NCBI GenBank assembly: GCA_902800925.1
Contig: CADCGD010000038.1
Coordinates: forward strand, 1-64,000
Direction: 5' to 3'
Origin: an uncultured Bacteroidales bacterium
GTDB taxonomy: Bacteria; Bacteroidota; Bacteroidia; Bacteroidales; Bacteroidaceae
DNA: 64,000 nt
Shown: positions 17,944-27,664 of the stretch, one piece after another
How positions within the stretch are numbered: the first letter of the stretch is position 1
Layout of the letters: every line of letters starts with the position of its first letter
Program-made: the position numbers and the translations under genes
Notes under the pieces: model-generated
What the model was told of the DNA's origin: nothing
Seen by the model: the letters and a program-made list of their open reading frames with translations, nothing else
Databases searched by the model: none

Positions 17944-20130
17944 TTAGATGAACAGAACGGTGAGTCCTGCCATCACAATGCTGACCATAGACATCAGTTT
18001 GATGAGGATGTTGAGGGACGGACCAGAGGTATCCTTGAAGGGGTCGCCAACGGTGTCGCCCACGATGGTAGCCTTGTGAGCAAAGGAGCCCTTGCCGCCA
18101 AAGTTGCCTTCCTCGACCATCTTCTTGGCATTATCCCACGCACCGCCGGCATTGGCCATGAAGACAGCGAGGGTGAAGCCACAGGTGAGTCCGCCAACAA
18201 GCAGGCCAAGAACGCCAGCAACGCCCAGGACGCAACCTACGACGATGGGGATAGCAATGGCGAGGAGTGATGGGAATATCATCTCGTGCTGAGCAGCACG
18301 TGTGGAGATCTCTACGCAAGAACCGTAGTCGGGAGTGCCTGTACCCTCAAGAATGCCGGCAATCTCGCGGAACTGACGACGAACCTCTTCCACCATTTTC
18401 TGGGCAGCACGACCTACAGCCTCCATGGTGAGACCACAGAAAAGGAAGGACGCCATGCCTCCGATGAAGGCACCAACGAGCACCTTAGGATTCATGAGGT
18501 TGACCTGGAAGTAGTTCATGAAGTCGGGAATGGTAGCAGCAGAAGCGCTGATGACCTCGCCCTTGACATTCTCCATCATGACACCAGCACGCTCCATGGC
18601 AATCTTGATTTCCTCGATGTAAGAGGCGAGGAGAGCGAGAGCCGTGAGGGCTGCAGAGCCAATGGCAAAGCCCTTGCCCGTGGCAGCTGTGGTGTTGCCC
18701 AGGGCATCGAGGGCATCGGTGCGATGACGGACCTCTTCGCCCAGTTCAGACATCTCAGCATTACCACCAGCATTGTCGGCAATAGGTCCGTAGGCGTCAG
18801 TTGCCAGCGTGATGCCCAGCGTGGAGAGCATACCTACAGCAGCGATACCAATGCCATAGAGTCCGTTGGCCAGGCTCTCACTGGACATGGAGAGGTCGAA
18901 GCCGTTGGCAAAACCGAAGCTGAGGATGATGGCCACGCCTATAGTGATAACGGGGATGCAGGTAGAGATCATACCTGTTCCTATACCTTTAATAATAACA
19001 GTAGCAGAACCTGTAAGACCAGCCTCAGAGATTTTCTGAGTGGGCTTGTAGGAGTGAGAAGTGTAGTACTCGGTAGCCTGTCCGATGATGACACCAGCCA
19101 CAAGACCCGTGATGACAGAGCAAGAGAGCATGATCCAGTTCTCGATGCCCAGCAGGTAGAGAATGGCGAAGGTGGCTACTGCGATGAGTACGGCACTGAC
19201 GTTGGTACCCAGAGAGAGCGACTTCAGCAGGTCGCGCATGGTGGCGCCCTCCTGGGTACGAACCAAGAAGATGCCGAAGAGCGACAAGAAGACGCCTACG
19301 GCAGCGATGAGCATAGGAGCGATAACGGCCTTGAGCTGGATGTCGAGACCAGCAGCGGCAAAGGCGGCAGCACCCAGGGCAGCGGTAGAGAGCACAGAGC
19401 CACAGTAAGACTCGTAGAGGTCGGCACCCATACCAGCGACATCACCTACGTTGTCACCAACATTATCGGCAATGGTGGCAGGATTGCGTGGGTCGTCCTC
19501 GGGAATGTCGGCCTCGACCTTACCCACAATGTCAGCACCTACGTCGGCAGCCTTGGTGTAGATACCACCACCCACACGAGCGAACAGTGCCTGCGTAGAA
19601 GCACCCATACCAAAGGTCAGCATGGTGGTGGTGATGGAGATGAGTCCGTCCTGATCGAAGTAGTTCAGCACGACAAACCAGATGGCAATGTCGAGCAAAC
19701 CAAGACCCACCACGGTGAGACCCATGACGGCGCCAGAGCGGAAGGCCACCTTCAGACCAGCGTTCAGACTCTTACGGGCAGCGTTGGCGGTACGCGCAGA
19801 GGCGTAGGTTGCCGTCTTCATGCCGAAGAAACCAGCAAGGCCAGAGAAGAAACCACCCGTCAGGAAGGCGAACGGTACCCAGGGATTCTGCACGTTCAGG
19901 CCGTAAGCCATGAAGACGAAAAGGATGCAGAGCACCACGAAGACGATGCCTACGACCTTGTACTGCTGCTTGAGATAGGCCATAGCACCTTTACGAACGT
20001 AGAGGGCAATCTCCTTCATGCGTGGGGTACCCTCATCTTCTGCCATCATCTGACGGAAGAAGAAAAAGGCCATGCCCAAAGCAACGATAGATGCAATGGG
20101 CACGAGCCAGAATACGGTTGGAATGATCAT
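17944..20130 (-). CDS. hppA: Ion-translocating membrane pyrophosphatase
   Basis: 728 residues with some 16 hydrophobic helices. It hydrolyses PPi at the cytoplasmic face and pumps H+ and/or Na+. Substrate motifs are DVGADIVGKVEADIPEDD, DNVGDNVGDVAG and VGDTVGDPFKDTSGPSLN. The GNTTAATGKG segment carries Ala at A482 where K+-independent enzymes have Lys, placing it in the K+-dependent group, which includes Na+ pumps. The pumped ion cannot be fixed from sequence alone. Together with PPi-PFK nearby it suggests PPi recycling for energy conservation. Confidence 0.95.
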   Translation of the reverse strand: MIIPTVFWLVPIASIVALGMAFFFFRQMMAEDEGTPRMKEIALYVRKGAMAYLKQQYKVVGIVFVVLCILFVFMAYGLNVQNPWVPFAFLTGGFFSGLAGFFGMKTATYASARTANAARKSLNAGLKVAFRSGAVMGLTVVGLGLLDIAIWFVVLNYFDQDGLISITTTMLTFGMGASTQALFARVGGGIYTKAADVGADIVGKVEADIPEDDPRNPATIADNVGDNVGDVAGMGADLYESYCGSVLSTAALGAAAFAAAGLDIQLKAVIAPMLIAAVGVFLSLFGIFLVRTQEGATMRDLLKSLSLGTNVSAVLIAVATFAILYLLGIENWIMLSCSVITGLVAGVIIGQATEYYTSHSYKPTQKISEAGLTGSATVIIKGIGTGMISTCIPVITIGVAIILSFGFANGFDLSMSSESLANGLYGIGIAAVGMLSTLGITLATDAYGPIADNAGGNAEMSELGEEVRHRTDALDALGNTTAATGKGFAIGSAALTALALLASYIEEIKIAMERAGVMMENVKGEVISASAATIPDFMNYFQVNLMNPKVLVGAFIGGMASFLFCGLTMEAVGRAAQKMVEEVRRQFREIAGILEGTGTPDYGSCVEISTRAAQHEMIFPSLLAIAIPIVVGCVLGVAGVLGLLVGGLTCGFTLAVFMANAGGAWDNAKKMVEEGNFGGKGSFAHKATIVGDTVGDPFKDTSGPSLNILIKLMSMVSIVMAGLTVLFI

Positions 20131-20181
20131 AAATATTTAGGTTTTAAAGGTTATTATAGGTTAGGGGAGATGGGGGAGAGG

Positions 20182-21000
20182 TTACTCGTCGGCAATAAAG
20201 TCAGAGAGAGATTCAGCATCCTCGTCGTCCTCGCCATCGCTCAGATCGAAGGTGGTGCGATAGTTGTTCTCGTTGATTTCATCGTCATCAGGGTCCTCGA
20301 TATCCACATCGTCCTCATCGGGCTTGTTGTAGTCGTCGATGATTTCAACATCTGCATCGTCATCCTCATCGCCATCGCCCAAGGAACTAGAGTCTTCAAA
20401 CTTCATGCGAGGCTTGATGGTTTCTGGCTTCAGCTTGGCAAAGATAGCCTCGACCCATGTACCCTTGGCAACCTCCAGCACTTCATAACCATCAGCCACC
20501 TTCTTCTCATACATGCCACCCTTCTTGTGCAGACGGTCCTTGGGAAGGGTAGTGGTGGAGATATCGAAACCACTCTCGATGATGTCTTGAATAGACTGTG
20601 ACAGCGAGTCCCAGCCACCACCGAAGTTACGATCAATAACCTCCAGTAGTTTGGCAGCAGAGATATGACGGATATTCTCATAGGTCAGGTCTGTGACACG
20701 CGTGATAGGACGCTTCTTAATGGCCCACGTCACCTTGACATTCTCATCAACCTTAAAAGTGCCCACCTTATATCCTTGCTTGGTATATTTCTCATGAAGC
20801 AACTTGTTGTCATCCTTCACTTCCTCAATCATAAAGGCACTGCGCACGATATCGGCAATGTGGCGCAGATTCTCCTTCAGTTCGCCTTCCTTGTCGGAAG
20901 CATCGAGCATACGGAAGATATCATTCTCCTGGACATCCCAAACTGTGCTTTTTGTCAGTGTTTTCAAGCTTAGCGCTTTGTTCGTTGTTGTTTCTTTCAT
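20182..21000 (-). CDS. Unknown conserved protein with acidic tail
   Basis: 272 residues. The first about 200 form a mixed alpha/beta region without a motif I recognise. Residues about 205-272 are dominated by Asp and Glu, broken by a few aromatic residues. No signal peptide or membrane helix. It precedes hppA by 51 nt on the same strand and is divergent from rarA. An acidic tail suggests nucleic-acid mimicry or partner binding, but this is only a guess. Confidence 0.65.
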   Translation of the reverse strand: MKETTTNKALSLKTLTKSTVWDVQENDIFRMLDASDKEGELKENLRHIADIVRSAFMIEEVKDDNKLLHEKYTKQGYKVGTFKVDENVKVTWAIKKRPITRVTDLTYENIRHISAAKLLEVIDRNFGGGWDSLSQSIQDIIESGFDISTTTLPKDRLHKKGGMYEKKVADGYEVLEVAKGTWVEAIFAKLKPETIKPRMKFEDSSSLGDGDEDDDADVEIIDDYNKPDEDDVDIEDPDDDEINENNYRTTFDLSDGEDDEDAESLSDFIADE

Positions 21001-21084
21001 ACGTATTTTTGAGATTAATTATATATTTTGCTGCAAATGTACGAAAAAAAGTGATAAATAAAAAAGGAATTATCAATTATTTAT

Positions 21085-21092
21085 TACCTTTG
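21085..21092 (+). promoter_or_regulatory. Promoter box (TACCTTTG) abutting rarA
   Basis: Canonical -7 element TACCTTTG followed by CATC, only 10 nt before the first usable rarA ATG. Comparable genes here have 30-45 nt in between, so something appears to be missing from this leader. Confidence 0.6.
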
Positions 21093-21102
21093 CATCAAAA
21101 TT

Positions 21103-22326
21103 ATGATTGATGCAGGACGTATCTCGTCGTTTATCCTGTGGGGGCCGCCAGGGGTGGGGAAGACCACGCTGGCACAGATTATAGCCAACAAGCTGGAAAC
21201 ACCGTTCTATACGCTATCAGCTGTGACCAGTGGCGTAAAAGATGTGAGAGACGTCATTGAGAAAGCTCAGAAGGGTAGGTTCTTCAACGAGGCATCGCCG
21301 ATACTGTTTATTGACGAGATTCACCGTTTCTCGAAGTCGCAACAGGACTCGCTATTGGGCGCTGTCGAGAGAGGTGTTGTGACGTTGATTGGTGCCACGA
21401 CAGAGAATCCATCGTTTGAGGTGATTCGGCCGCTGCTGTCGCGTTGTCAGCTGTATGTGTTGAAATCGCTGGAAAAAGATGATCTGCTGAAACTGCTCCA
21501 CAGAGCTATCACGAAAGATGTCTTCCTGAAGGAGAAAAACATCGAACTCAACGAGACATCGGCATTACTGAGATATAGTGGTGGTGATGCGCGTAAACTT
21601 CTGAATATCTTAGAATTGGTCGTAGAAAGCTATAGTAATACTAGCAATATTAGTGAGACTGGCAAAACGAGCATTGCTATCACTGATGAAATGGTAAAAA
21701 AATGCTTGCAGCAGAACCCGTTGGCGTATGATAAAGATGGAGAGATGCACTACGACATCATCTCCGCTTTTATCAAGTCCATCCGAGGCTCAGATCCTGA
21801 TGCAGCACTGTACTGGATGGCTCGCATGATAGAGGGTGGGGAAGACCCACAGTTTATTGCCAGACGCATGGTGATATCGGCCTCTGAGGACATAGGCCTG
21901 GCTAATCCCAACGCATTGTTGCTGGCCAATGCTGCTTTTGATACGGTGATGAAGATAGGATGGCCAGAGGCACGAATAGCCCTGGCAGAATGCTGTGTAT
22001 ATCTGGCCACATCGCCCAAGAGCAATTCTGCATATTTGGGCATTGACAAGGCCTTAGAATTGGTAAGACAGACTGGTAATCAGCCTGTTCCGCTGCCTCT
22101 AAGGAATGCACCTACGAAGTTGATGAAAGAGTTGGGCTACCACGATGGTTACAAATATCCACACGATTATCCTGGACATTTCACACCACAGCAATATATG
22201 CCTGATGCACTGCAAAATGAGCGTCTGTGGTTTGCTCAGCATTCGCCAGCGGAAGAGAAATTGTACGAAAGAATGGTGAATTATTGGGGCGAAAAATTCA
22301 AAAAACAGCCACCTCACATGTTATGA
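21103..22326 (+). CDS. rarA: Replication-associated recombination protein A, N-terminally short
   Basis: AAA+ ATPase of 407 residues, of the MgsA/RarA/WRNIP1 family acting at stalled replication forks. Walker A GPPGVGKTT (near residue 14), Walker B LFIDEIH, sensor ATTENPSF and the C-terminal tetramerisation region are all present. The usual first 35-45 residues (the LAERLRP...DYIGQ box II region) are absent: the frame begins MIDAGRISSFILWG, which aligns to an internal position, and upstream bases do not encode the missing part. It may be a 5' deletion or assembly gap; function would likely be impaired. Confidence 0.88.
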   Translation: MIDAGRISSFILWGPPGVGKTTLAQIIANKLETPFYTLSAVTSGVKDVRDVIEKAQKGRFFNEASPILFIDEIHRFSKSQQDSLLGAVERGVVTLIGATTENPSFEVIRPLLSRCQLYVLKSLEKDDLLKLLHRAITKDVFLKEKNIELNETSALLRYSGGDARKLLNILELVVESYSNTSNISETGKTSIAITDEMVKKCLQQNPLAYDKDGEMHYDIISAFIKSIRGSDPDAALYWMARMIEGGEDPQFIARRMVISASEDIGLANPNALLLANAAFDTVMKIGWPEARIALAECCVYLATSPKSNSAYLGIDKALELVRQTGNQPVPLPLRNAPTKLMKELGYHDGYKYPHDYPGHFTPQQYMPDALQNERLWFAQHSPAEEKLYERMVNYWGEKFKKQPPHML

Positions 22327-22336
22327 TAAATAGAAT

Positions 22337-22957
22337 ATGGAATACGAGGATATTATACAGCAGGTTATAGAGTTTTTGGGAACCTTTGCCTTTGCCATAT
22401 CTGGAATACGACATGCTGCTGCCAAGCATTTTGACTGGTTTGGCGGATATGTCTGTGGTATTGCCGTAGCTATTGGTGGTGGTACAATTCGCGATGTGAT
22501 GCTAGGTACCACACCATTCTGGATGACCAATCCGTTCTATATGATTTGTACGGCATTAGCGTTGATATTTGTCGTTATTTTCGCAAAACACATAGAAGGC
22601 CTCAGAAACACGTGGTTTGTGTTTGACACGCTTGGGTTGGCACTTTTTACCATTGCAGGAATCCAAAAATCACTCGTTTTCGGCCAACCGTATTGGGTAG
22701 CGATAATTATGGGCTGTATAACAGGTTCTGCTGGTGGTGTGATTCGTGATGTTCTGCTGAATAATGAGCCCGTTATTTTCCAACGAGAAATTTACGCAAT
22801 GGCTGCTGTGCTTGGAGGAATAACATATTGGTTGCTAGATTATTGTGGAATAACAATTGAAGTAACAGTTATTGCATCGTTTGTGGTTACATGTCTGATG
22901 CGTTTTCTCGCTGTTCGCTATCATTTGTCGTTACCCATACTCAAAGAGGAGAGCTGA
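22337..22957 (+). CDS. TRIC-type cation channel / UPF0126 (YicG) family membrane protein
   Basis: 206 residues with seven hydrophobic helices and two repeats of the UPF0126 domain, each with the G-G-x-x-R-D signature (IGGGTIRDV near 48 and AGGVIRDV near 134). Prokaryotic TRIC homologues conduct monovalent cations. It starts 10 nt after rarA and may share its transcript. Confidence 0.9.
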   Translation: MEYEDIIQQVIEFLGTFAFAISGIRHAAAKHFDWFGGYVCGIAVAIGGGTIRDVMLGTTPFWMTNPFYMICTALALIFVVIFAKHIEGLRNTWFVFDTLGLALFTIAGIQKSLVFGQPYWVAIIMGCITGSAGGVIRDVLLNNEPVIFQREIYAMAAVLGGITYWLLDYCGITIEVTVIASFVVTCLMRFLAVRYHLSLPILKEES

Positions 22958-23082
22958 GAATGTTAAATGCTAGGAGTAGTGGGAAAAGAGTTTTTAAATA
23001 ACCTATTTATCATAATGCGTATTCTTAACTAAATGTCAGAATGTCACAGAATAGTAATAAATGGTAATAATCAGACAGAATA

Positions 23083-23114
23083 TTTGGTAGAATCAGAATT
23101 ATTTTGTATTTTTG
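23083..23114 (+). promoter_or_regulatory. Promoter of the purU-his operon
   Basis: TTTG (23083-23086), 20 nt, TATTTTTG (23107-23114) followed by CAGCC: good sequence and spacing match, 71 nt before purU. The remaining 22958-23184 spacer holds only AT-rich sequence. Confidence 0.7.
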
Positions 23115-23184
23115 CAGCCTATTATAAATAAGGTGTCAGATAACACAATTAATTAACGAATAACAATACAGAAAATATAAGAGA

Positions 23185-24048
23185 ATGAAACCAACGGCGA
23201 TATTGCTTCTGCACTGTCCAGACCAGCAAGGTATTATTTCAGAGGTAACAAGATTTATCACTGACAACAAGGGAAACATCGTTTATCTGGATCAATATGT
23301 TGACAATGTTGATGGCATGTTTTTCATGCGTATTGAATGGGAACTGGATGGTTTCCTAATTCCACGCGACAAATTGTATGATTACATCAACACGCTGTAC
23401 GCTCAGCGCTATCAAATGAAATTTACGCTGTATTACAGTGACAAGCGTCCACGCATGGCTATTTTCGTGTCAAAAATGAGCCACTGTCTTTACGACTTGT
23501 TAGCCCGTTGGAAAGCTGGAGAATTCAACTGCGATATTCCGTGTATTGTCTCAAACCACGAGGATCTGCGCTATGTAGCTGACCAGTTTGGTATTCCTTA
23601 CTACGTGTGGAGCATCAAAAAAGACCATTCCAACAAGGAAGAAGTTGAGAAAGCCGAGATGGAACTGCTAAAGAAAGAAGATATCTCGTTCATTGTTCTG
23701 GCCCGTTATATGCAGATTATCAGCGACGAGATGATAGCCGAATATCCGCATCATATCATTAATATCCACCACTCGTTCCTGCCTGCTTTTGTAGGTGCCA
23801 AGCCCTATCACCAGGCCTACGAGCGTGGCGTAAAGATTATTGGTGCCACCAGCCACTATGTAACAGCTGAGCTGGACGCTGGACCAATCATTGAGCAAGA
23901 CGTGACGCGCATCACCCACAAAGATACACCTGAGAGTCTGGTTCTGAAAGGCAAAGACTTGGAGAAGATCGTGCTGTCTCACGCCGTCAGCAAGCATATC
24001 CAGCGTAAGATACTGACTTACAAGAATAAAACGATTATTTTCTCGTAA
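23185..24048 (+). CDS. purU: Formyltetrahydrofolate deformylase
   Basis: 287 residues: N-terminal ACT domain (about 1-85, LLLHCPDQQGIISEVTRF) and a C-terminal formyltransferase-like domain with the catalytic HHSFLPAF and the Asp of the A-E-L-D-A-G-P-I segment. It hydrolyses 10-formyl-THF to THF and formate, balancing one-carbon units. It heads a plus-strand run with hisH, hisA, hisF and hisIE. Confidence 0.95.
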   Translation: MKPTAILLLHCPDQQGIISEVTRFITDNKGNIVYLDQYVDNVDGMFFMRIEWELDGFLIPRDKLYDYINTLYAQRYQMKFTLYYSDKRPRMAIFVSKMSHCLYDLLARWKAGEFNCDIPCIVSNHEDLRYVADQFGIPYYVWSIKKDHSNKEEVEKAEMELLKKEDISFIVLARYMQIISDEMIAEYPHHIINIHHSFLPAFVGAKPYHQAYERGVKIIGATSHYVTAELDAGPIIEQDVTRITHKDTPESLVLKGKDLEKIVLSHAVSKHIQRKILTYKNKTIIFS

Positions 24049-24081
24049 AAAACAACGAGTTTTACGAATTAAACGAATTTT
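24049..24081 (+). repeat. Leader repeat before hisH
   Basis: Units of TTTTACGAATT/AAACGAATT end directly at the hisH ATG. Confidence 0.4.
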
Positions 24082-24726
24082 ATGAACGTCGCAATCGTAA
24101 AATATAACGCAGGAAACATCTATAGTGTGGTGAATGCCCTCCGCAGAATGGGTATTGAACCCCTACTGACCGACGATGCTGAGCAGCTGAAGAAGGCAGA
24201 CCGCGTGCTGTTTCCTGGTCAGGGACATGCTGCCGAGGCAATGGCATATCTGAAGGCACGCAGGCTTGACGAGGTTATTCGCGACCTGAAGCAACCCGTC
24301 TTCGGTATCTGCGTTGGTCAGCAGCTTCTATGCAAGCATTCTGAGGAAGGCGACGCTGACTGTATCGGCATTTTCGATGCAGAAGTGAAGCGTTTCCAGC
24401 CAAAGAACCACGAGGACAAGGTGCCCTGTATGGGTTGGAATAAACTGAGCCTCCCCCAACCCCTCCAAAAGGAGGGGCGTGTTGATCCACTGATGGAAGG
24501 ACTCTTGTCCCCCCTCCCTTTGGAGGGGACGGGGGAGGCAGCTCCTTACGTTTACTTCGTACATAGCTACTATGTTCCTGTTTGCGAAGAGACCATTGCT
24601 ACGGCAGACTACATTCTTCCCTACTCTGCGTCTATGCATAAGGACAACTTCTATACCTGCCAATTCCATCCAGAGAAGAGTGGAAAAGTTGGTGAGCAAA
24701 TCTTAAAGAATTTCATGGAACTATGA
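24082..24726 (+). CDS. hisH: Imidazole glycerol phosphate synthase glutaminase subunit, with repeat insertion
   Basis: 214 residues; class I glutamine amidotransferase feeding ammonia to HisF. Catalytic Cys in FGICVGQQLL and the His-Glu pair in CQFHPEKSG are intact, as are the FVHSYY and MGWN segments. Between MGWNKLSLP and APYVYFVHSYY lies an extra stretch (about residues 124-153) encoded by two inverted copies of a GC-rich palindrome, reading SPLPLEGTGEA in its second half. Normal HisH has only a short loop there, so the insertion seems tolerated. Its stop overlaps the hisA ATG by four bases. Confidence 0.94.
   Translation: MNVAIVKYNAGNIYSVVNALRRMGIEPLLTDDAEQLKKADRVLFPGQGHAAEAMAYLKARRLDEVIRDLKQPVFGICVGQQLLCKHSEEGDADCIGIFDAEVKRFQPKNHEDKVPCMGWNKLSLPQPLQKEGRVDPLMEGLLSPLPLEGTGEAAPYVYFVHSYYVPVCEETIATADYILPYSASMHKDNFYTCQFHPEKSGKVGEQILKNFMEL
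24451..24538. repeat. Two inverted GC-rich palindromes inside hisH
   Basis: Copy 1 (24451-24477): CTCCCCC, then stem CCCCTCC-AAAA-GGAGGGG. Copy 2 (24509-24538) is the same unit in reverse: stem CCCCTCC-CTTT-GGAGGGG then GGGGGAGG. They flank about 31 bp. A third copy lies in uvrA. Confidence 0.8.
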
Positions 24727-25445
24727 TAGAACTGATTCCCGCAATAGATATCATCAATGGCCAGTGTGTACGCCTTACCAAGGGCGACTATGACCAGAAG
24801 ACGGTCTATGGCAGCCCGTTGGATATGGCTCTGGAGTTTGAGCGCATTGGTTATCAGCGTCTGCATGTGGTAGACTTGGATGGTGCCAAGTCAAAGCATA
24901 TCGTCAACAGTCCTGTGCTCAGCCAGATTACCACAGAGACCAAGCTGACGGTTGATTTTGGAGGTGGCATCAAAACCGATGAAGACATTGAAATCGCTTT
25001 CAACCATGGAGCCTCAATGGTGACCATTGGCAGTATTGCCGTCACAGAACCCGACCGCTTTATAGGATGGCTGGAGAAATATGGTACTGAGCGTATCATC
25101 CTAGGTGCCGACGTCAGAAATGGCAAGATCAGCATCAATGGTTGGAAAGAAGACTCTACAGAAGACCTCCTACCCTTCCTCCAAAAATATATCGACGCTG
25201 GTGTCAGCAAGGTGCTCTGCACCGAGATATTGAAAGACGGTACGCTGGCAGGTCCTGCCATCGACCTTTATAAGAAGGTCATGGAGGCCTATCCTCAGTT
25301 GCATCTGATAGCCAGTGGTGGTGTGTCGTCTATCGATGACATCAAAGCCTTGGACGCTGCAGGCATTCCTGCTGTTGTCTTCGGCAAGGCCATTTATGAA
25401 GGTAAAATTAATCTGCAAGAACTATGGGACTGGCAAAACGTATAA
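24723..25445 (+). CDS. hisA: ProFAR isomerase
   Basis: 240-residue TIM barrel isomerising ProFAR to PRFAR in histidine synthesis. The N-terminal [13 protein letters not shown] carries the catalytic Asp (D9 region), the second Asp is in LGADVRNG, and the phosphate-binding loops VDFGGGI and ASGGVSS are present. It overlaps hisH by 4 nt and hisF by 22 nt, which implies translational coupling. Confidence 0.97.
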   Translation: MIELIPAIDIINGQCVRLTKGDYDQKTVYGSPLDMALEFERIGYQRLHVVDLDGAKSKHIVNSPVLSQITTETKLTVDFGGGIKTDEDIEIAFNHGASMVTIGSIAVTEPDRFIGWLEKYGTERIILGADVRNGKISINGWKEDSTEDLLPFLQKYIDAGVSKVLCTEILKDGTLAGPAIDLYKKVMEAYPQLHLIASGGVSSIDDIKALDAAGIPAVVFGKAIYEGKINLQELWDWQNV

Positions 25446-26182
25446 TACCCTGTCTGGACGTCAAAGACGGTGAAACCGTAAAAGGCATCAACTTCGTAAA
25501 TCTGCGAAGTGCCGGTGACCCTGTAGAACTCGGCAAAGCCTATTCTGAGCAGGGTGCCGACGAGTTGTGCTTTCTGGATATCACTGCCTCGTTTGAAGGT
25601 CGCAAGACGTTTACCGAGATGGTGACAAAGGTAGCCCAGACGCTGAATATACCCTTTACCGTTGGTGGTGGCATCAATGAGTTGAAAGATGTAGAACGCC
25701 TGCTCTATGCTGGTGCTGATAAGGTCAGTATTAATTCTGCTGCCATCCGTCGCCCTGAACTCATCGATGAGATCACCAATCGTTTCGGTAGTCAGGTGTG
25801 TGTGGTAGCTATCGATGCCCGTCTGGATGAAGACGGTTGGCACTGCTATCTGAAAGGTGGTCGTGAACGTACAGAGCGAGGACTCTTTGAGTGGGCTCGT
25901 GAAGCCCAGGAGCGTGGCGCTGGCGAGATACTCTTTACCTCGATGAACCACGACGGAACGAAGAACGGCTATGCCAACGAGGCCCTGCGCGAACTGTCTG
26001 ATACGCTATCCATCCCCATCATCGCCAGTGGCGGTGCTGGTAAGAAGGAACATTTCCGCGACGTGTTTACTGAAGGACATGCCGATGCTGCATTAGCCGC
26101 CTCTGTGTTTCACTTTGGCGAAATACCTGTTCCGGAATTAAAACAATATTTACACAACGAAGGAATAAACGTAAGAATATGA
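25424..26182 (+). CDS. hisF: Imidazole glycerol phosphate synthase cyclase subunit
   Basis: 252-residue TIM barrel that uses ammonia from HisH to make IGP and AICAR. The signature start [16 protein letters not shown] (catalytic D11 region), VGGGI, VAIDA, and the C-terminal IIASGGAG are intact. The start is inside the end of hisA; the stop overlaps hisIE by 4 nt. Confidence 0.97.
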   Translation: MGLAKRIIPCLDVKDGETVKGINFVNLRSAGDPVELGKAYSEQGADELCFLDITASFEGRKTFTEMVTKVAQTLNIPFTVGGGINELKDVERLLYAGADKVSINSAAIRRPELIDEITNRFGSQVCVVAIDARLDEDGWHCYLKGGRERTERGLFEWAREAQERGAGEILFTSMNHDGTKNGYANEALRELSDTLSIPIIASGGAGKKEHFRDVFTEGHADAALAASVFHFGEIPVPELKQYLHNEGINVRI

Positions 26183-26826
26183 AGATTGATTTTGAGAAGA
26201 TGGGGGGCTTGGTGCCTGCTATCATACAGGATGCGACGACGAAGAACGTACTGATGCTGGGGTTCATGAACGAGGAGGCCTACGAGAAGACGCTTGCCAC
26301 CAAGCATATCACCTTCTGGAGCCGTACCCGTAATACGCTGTGGACGAAGGGAGAGACCAGTGGTCACTTTCTGAACCTCGTGGATATGAAGATTGACTGC
26401 GACAACGATACCCTGCTGGTGCGTGTCAATCCTGTTGGTCCTACCTGCCATACTGGTACAGACACCTGCTGGGGCGAGGAGAACGAGGGCAATCCCCTAC
26501 TCTTCCTGTCAGAGCTGCAGTCATTCATCGACAAGCGCAAGCAGGAGATGCCCGAGGGGTCGTATACCACCAGTCTCTTTACCAAAGGCGTCAATAAGAT
26601 AGCCCAGAAGGTGGGTGAAGAAGCGCTAGAGACCGTCATCGAGGCCACCAACGGCACTGACGAGCACTTGGTCTATGAGGCCAGCGACCTGCTGTATCAC
26701 CTCATCGTCTTGCTGACGGAGAAAGGCCTGCGCATAGAGGATGTTGCTGAAGAGCTGCACAAACGCCACGATCCCAACTGGGACAAGCAGCGCCGTGCAG
26801 CTAAAGCAGCAGGTAAAATGAAATAG
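26179..26826 (+). CDS. hisIE: Bifunctional phosphoribosyl-AMP cyclohydrolase / phosphoribosyl-ATP pyrophosphatase
   Basis: 215 residues. HisI domain (1-110) with the metal motifs [17 protein letters not shown] and CDNDTLL...CHTG; HisE domain (about 115-205) with [10 protein letters not shown] and [10 protein letters not shown]. It performs two early steps of histidine synthesis. The other his genes (hisG, hisD, hisC, hisB) are not in the window. Confidence 0.96.
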   Translation: MKIDFEKMGGLVPAIIQDATTKNVLMLGFMNEEAYEKTLATKHITFWSRTRNTLWTKGETSGHFLNLVDMKIDCDNDTLLVRVNPVGPTCHTGTDTCWGEENEGNPLLFLSELQSFIDKRKQEMPEGSYTTSLFTKGVNKIAQKVGEEALETVIEATNGTDEHLVYEASDLLYHLIVLLTEKGLRIEDVAEELHKRHDPNWDKQRRAAKAAGKMK

Positions 26827-26860
26827 TATATTGTAAATCGTCAAATAGTTAATTACAAAG

Positions 26861-27619
26861 ATGCTGATAGATTACAAGAAGGTAGACATCTACCATAAGG
26901 ATGGCGCTCCCGTGCTACATGATGTTGACTTCCATGTCGATGAGGGCGAATTCATCTATGTTATAGGACGAGTGGGCTCTGGTAAGAGTTCATTGTTGAA
27001 GACCATCTATTTCGAGATGGATATAGAGAATGCCGAGAATGCCTTTGTGCTCAACCACGATCTTCGCGAGTTGAAACAGAAGTATATTCCCGCCCTTCGC
27101 CGACAGATGGGAATTATTTTCCAGGACTTCCAGTTGCTGGGCGACCGCACAGTCTATGAGAATCTGAAGTTTGTACTTAAAGCCACTGGTTGGAAGAAGA
27201 AGGACGAAATAGACGAGCGCATCCACGATGTGCTGGAAGATGTGGAGATGGCAGGCTTCATCGATCGCTATCCCCATGAGCTCTCTGGCGGTGAACAGCA
27301 GCGCATTGCCATAGCCCGTGCCATTCTGAATCGTCCGAAGCTCATCGTTGCCGACGAGCCTACGGGTAACCTCGACTTGGAGACAGCTGCCAACATCATT
27401 CAGCTATTGCGCCAGATTACACAGACTGGTACGGCAGTCATTATGACAACCCATAACATCTCATTGCTGAGCGAGTATCCTGGCATTGTCTATCGTTGCA
27501 TCGATGGTCGTTTGGAGGATATCACAGAGACCTACAACACGATGGCCCTTAACGAGGATGAAGAGAGTGACGAGAAAGCTGTCGTGGACTACAGTGCCCG
27601 TGAGGACCTATCTTTATAA
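26861..27619 (+). CDS. ftsE: FtsE-like ABC transporter ATP-binding protein
   Basis: 252 residues. Walker [11 protein letters not shown]-loop in IIFQDFQLL, signature LSGGEQQR, Walker [13 protein letters not shown], and switch His in MTTHN. The FQDFQLL and ADEPTGNLD pattern fits FtsE, which pairs with FtsX to steer peptidoglycan hydrolases at division. No ftsX is adjacent. The C-terminal tail after about residue 225 is acidic (NEDEESDEK). Confidence 0.85.
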   Translation: MLIDYKKVDIYHKDGAPVLHDVDFHVDEGEFIYVIGRVGSGKSSLLKTIYFEMDIENAENAFVLNHDLRELKQKYIPALRRQMGIIFQDFQLLGDRTVYENLKFVLKATGWKKKDEIDERIHDVLEDVEMAGFIDRYPHELSGGEQQRIAIARAILNRPKLIVADEPTGNLDLETAANIIQLLRQITQTGTAVIMTTHNISLLSEYPGIVYRCIDGRLEDITETYNTMALNEDEESDEKAVVDYSAREDLSL

Positions 27620-27664
27620 ATTAAAGATGAAAGAAGAAAAATTAAAGATTTAAAATTATATACA

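Noticed and set aside
18286-20601. Long plus-strand open frame of about 770 codons
   Set aside because: Fully antisense to hppA and the 272-aa gene; composition (His/Asp/Ser/Gly-rich) reflects the reverse reading of a high-GC3 gene.
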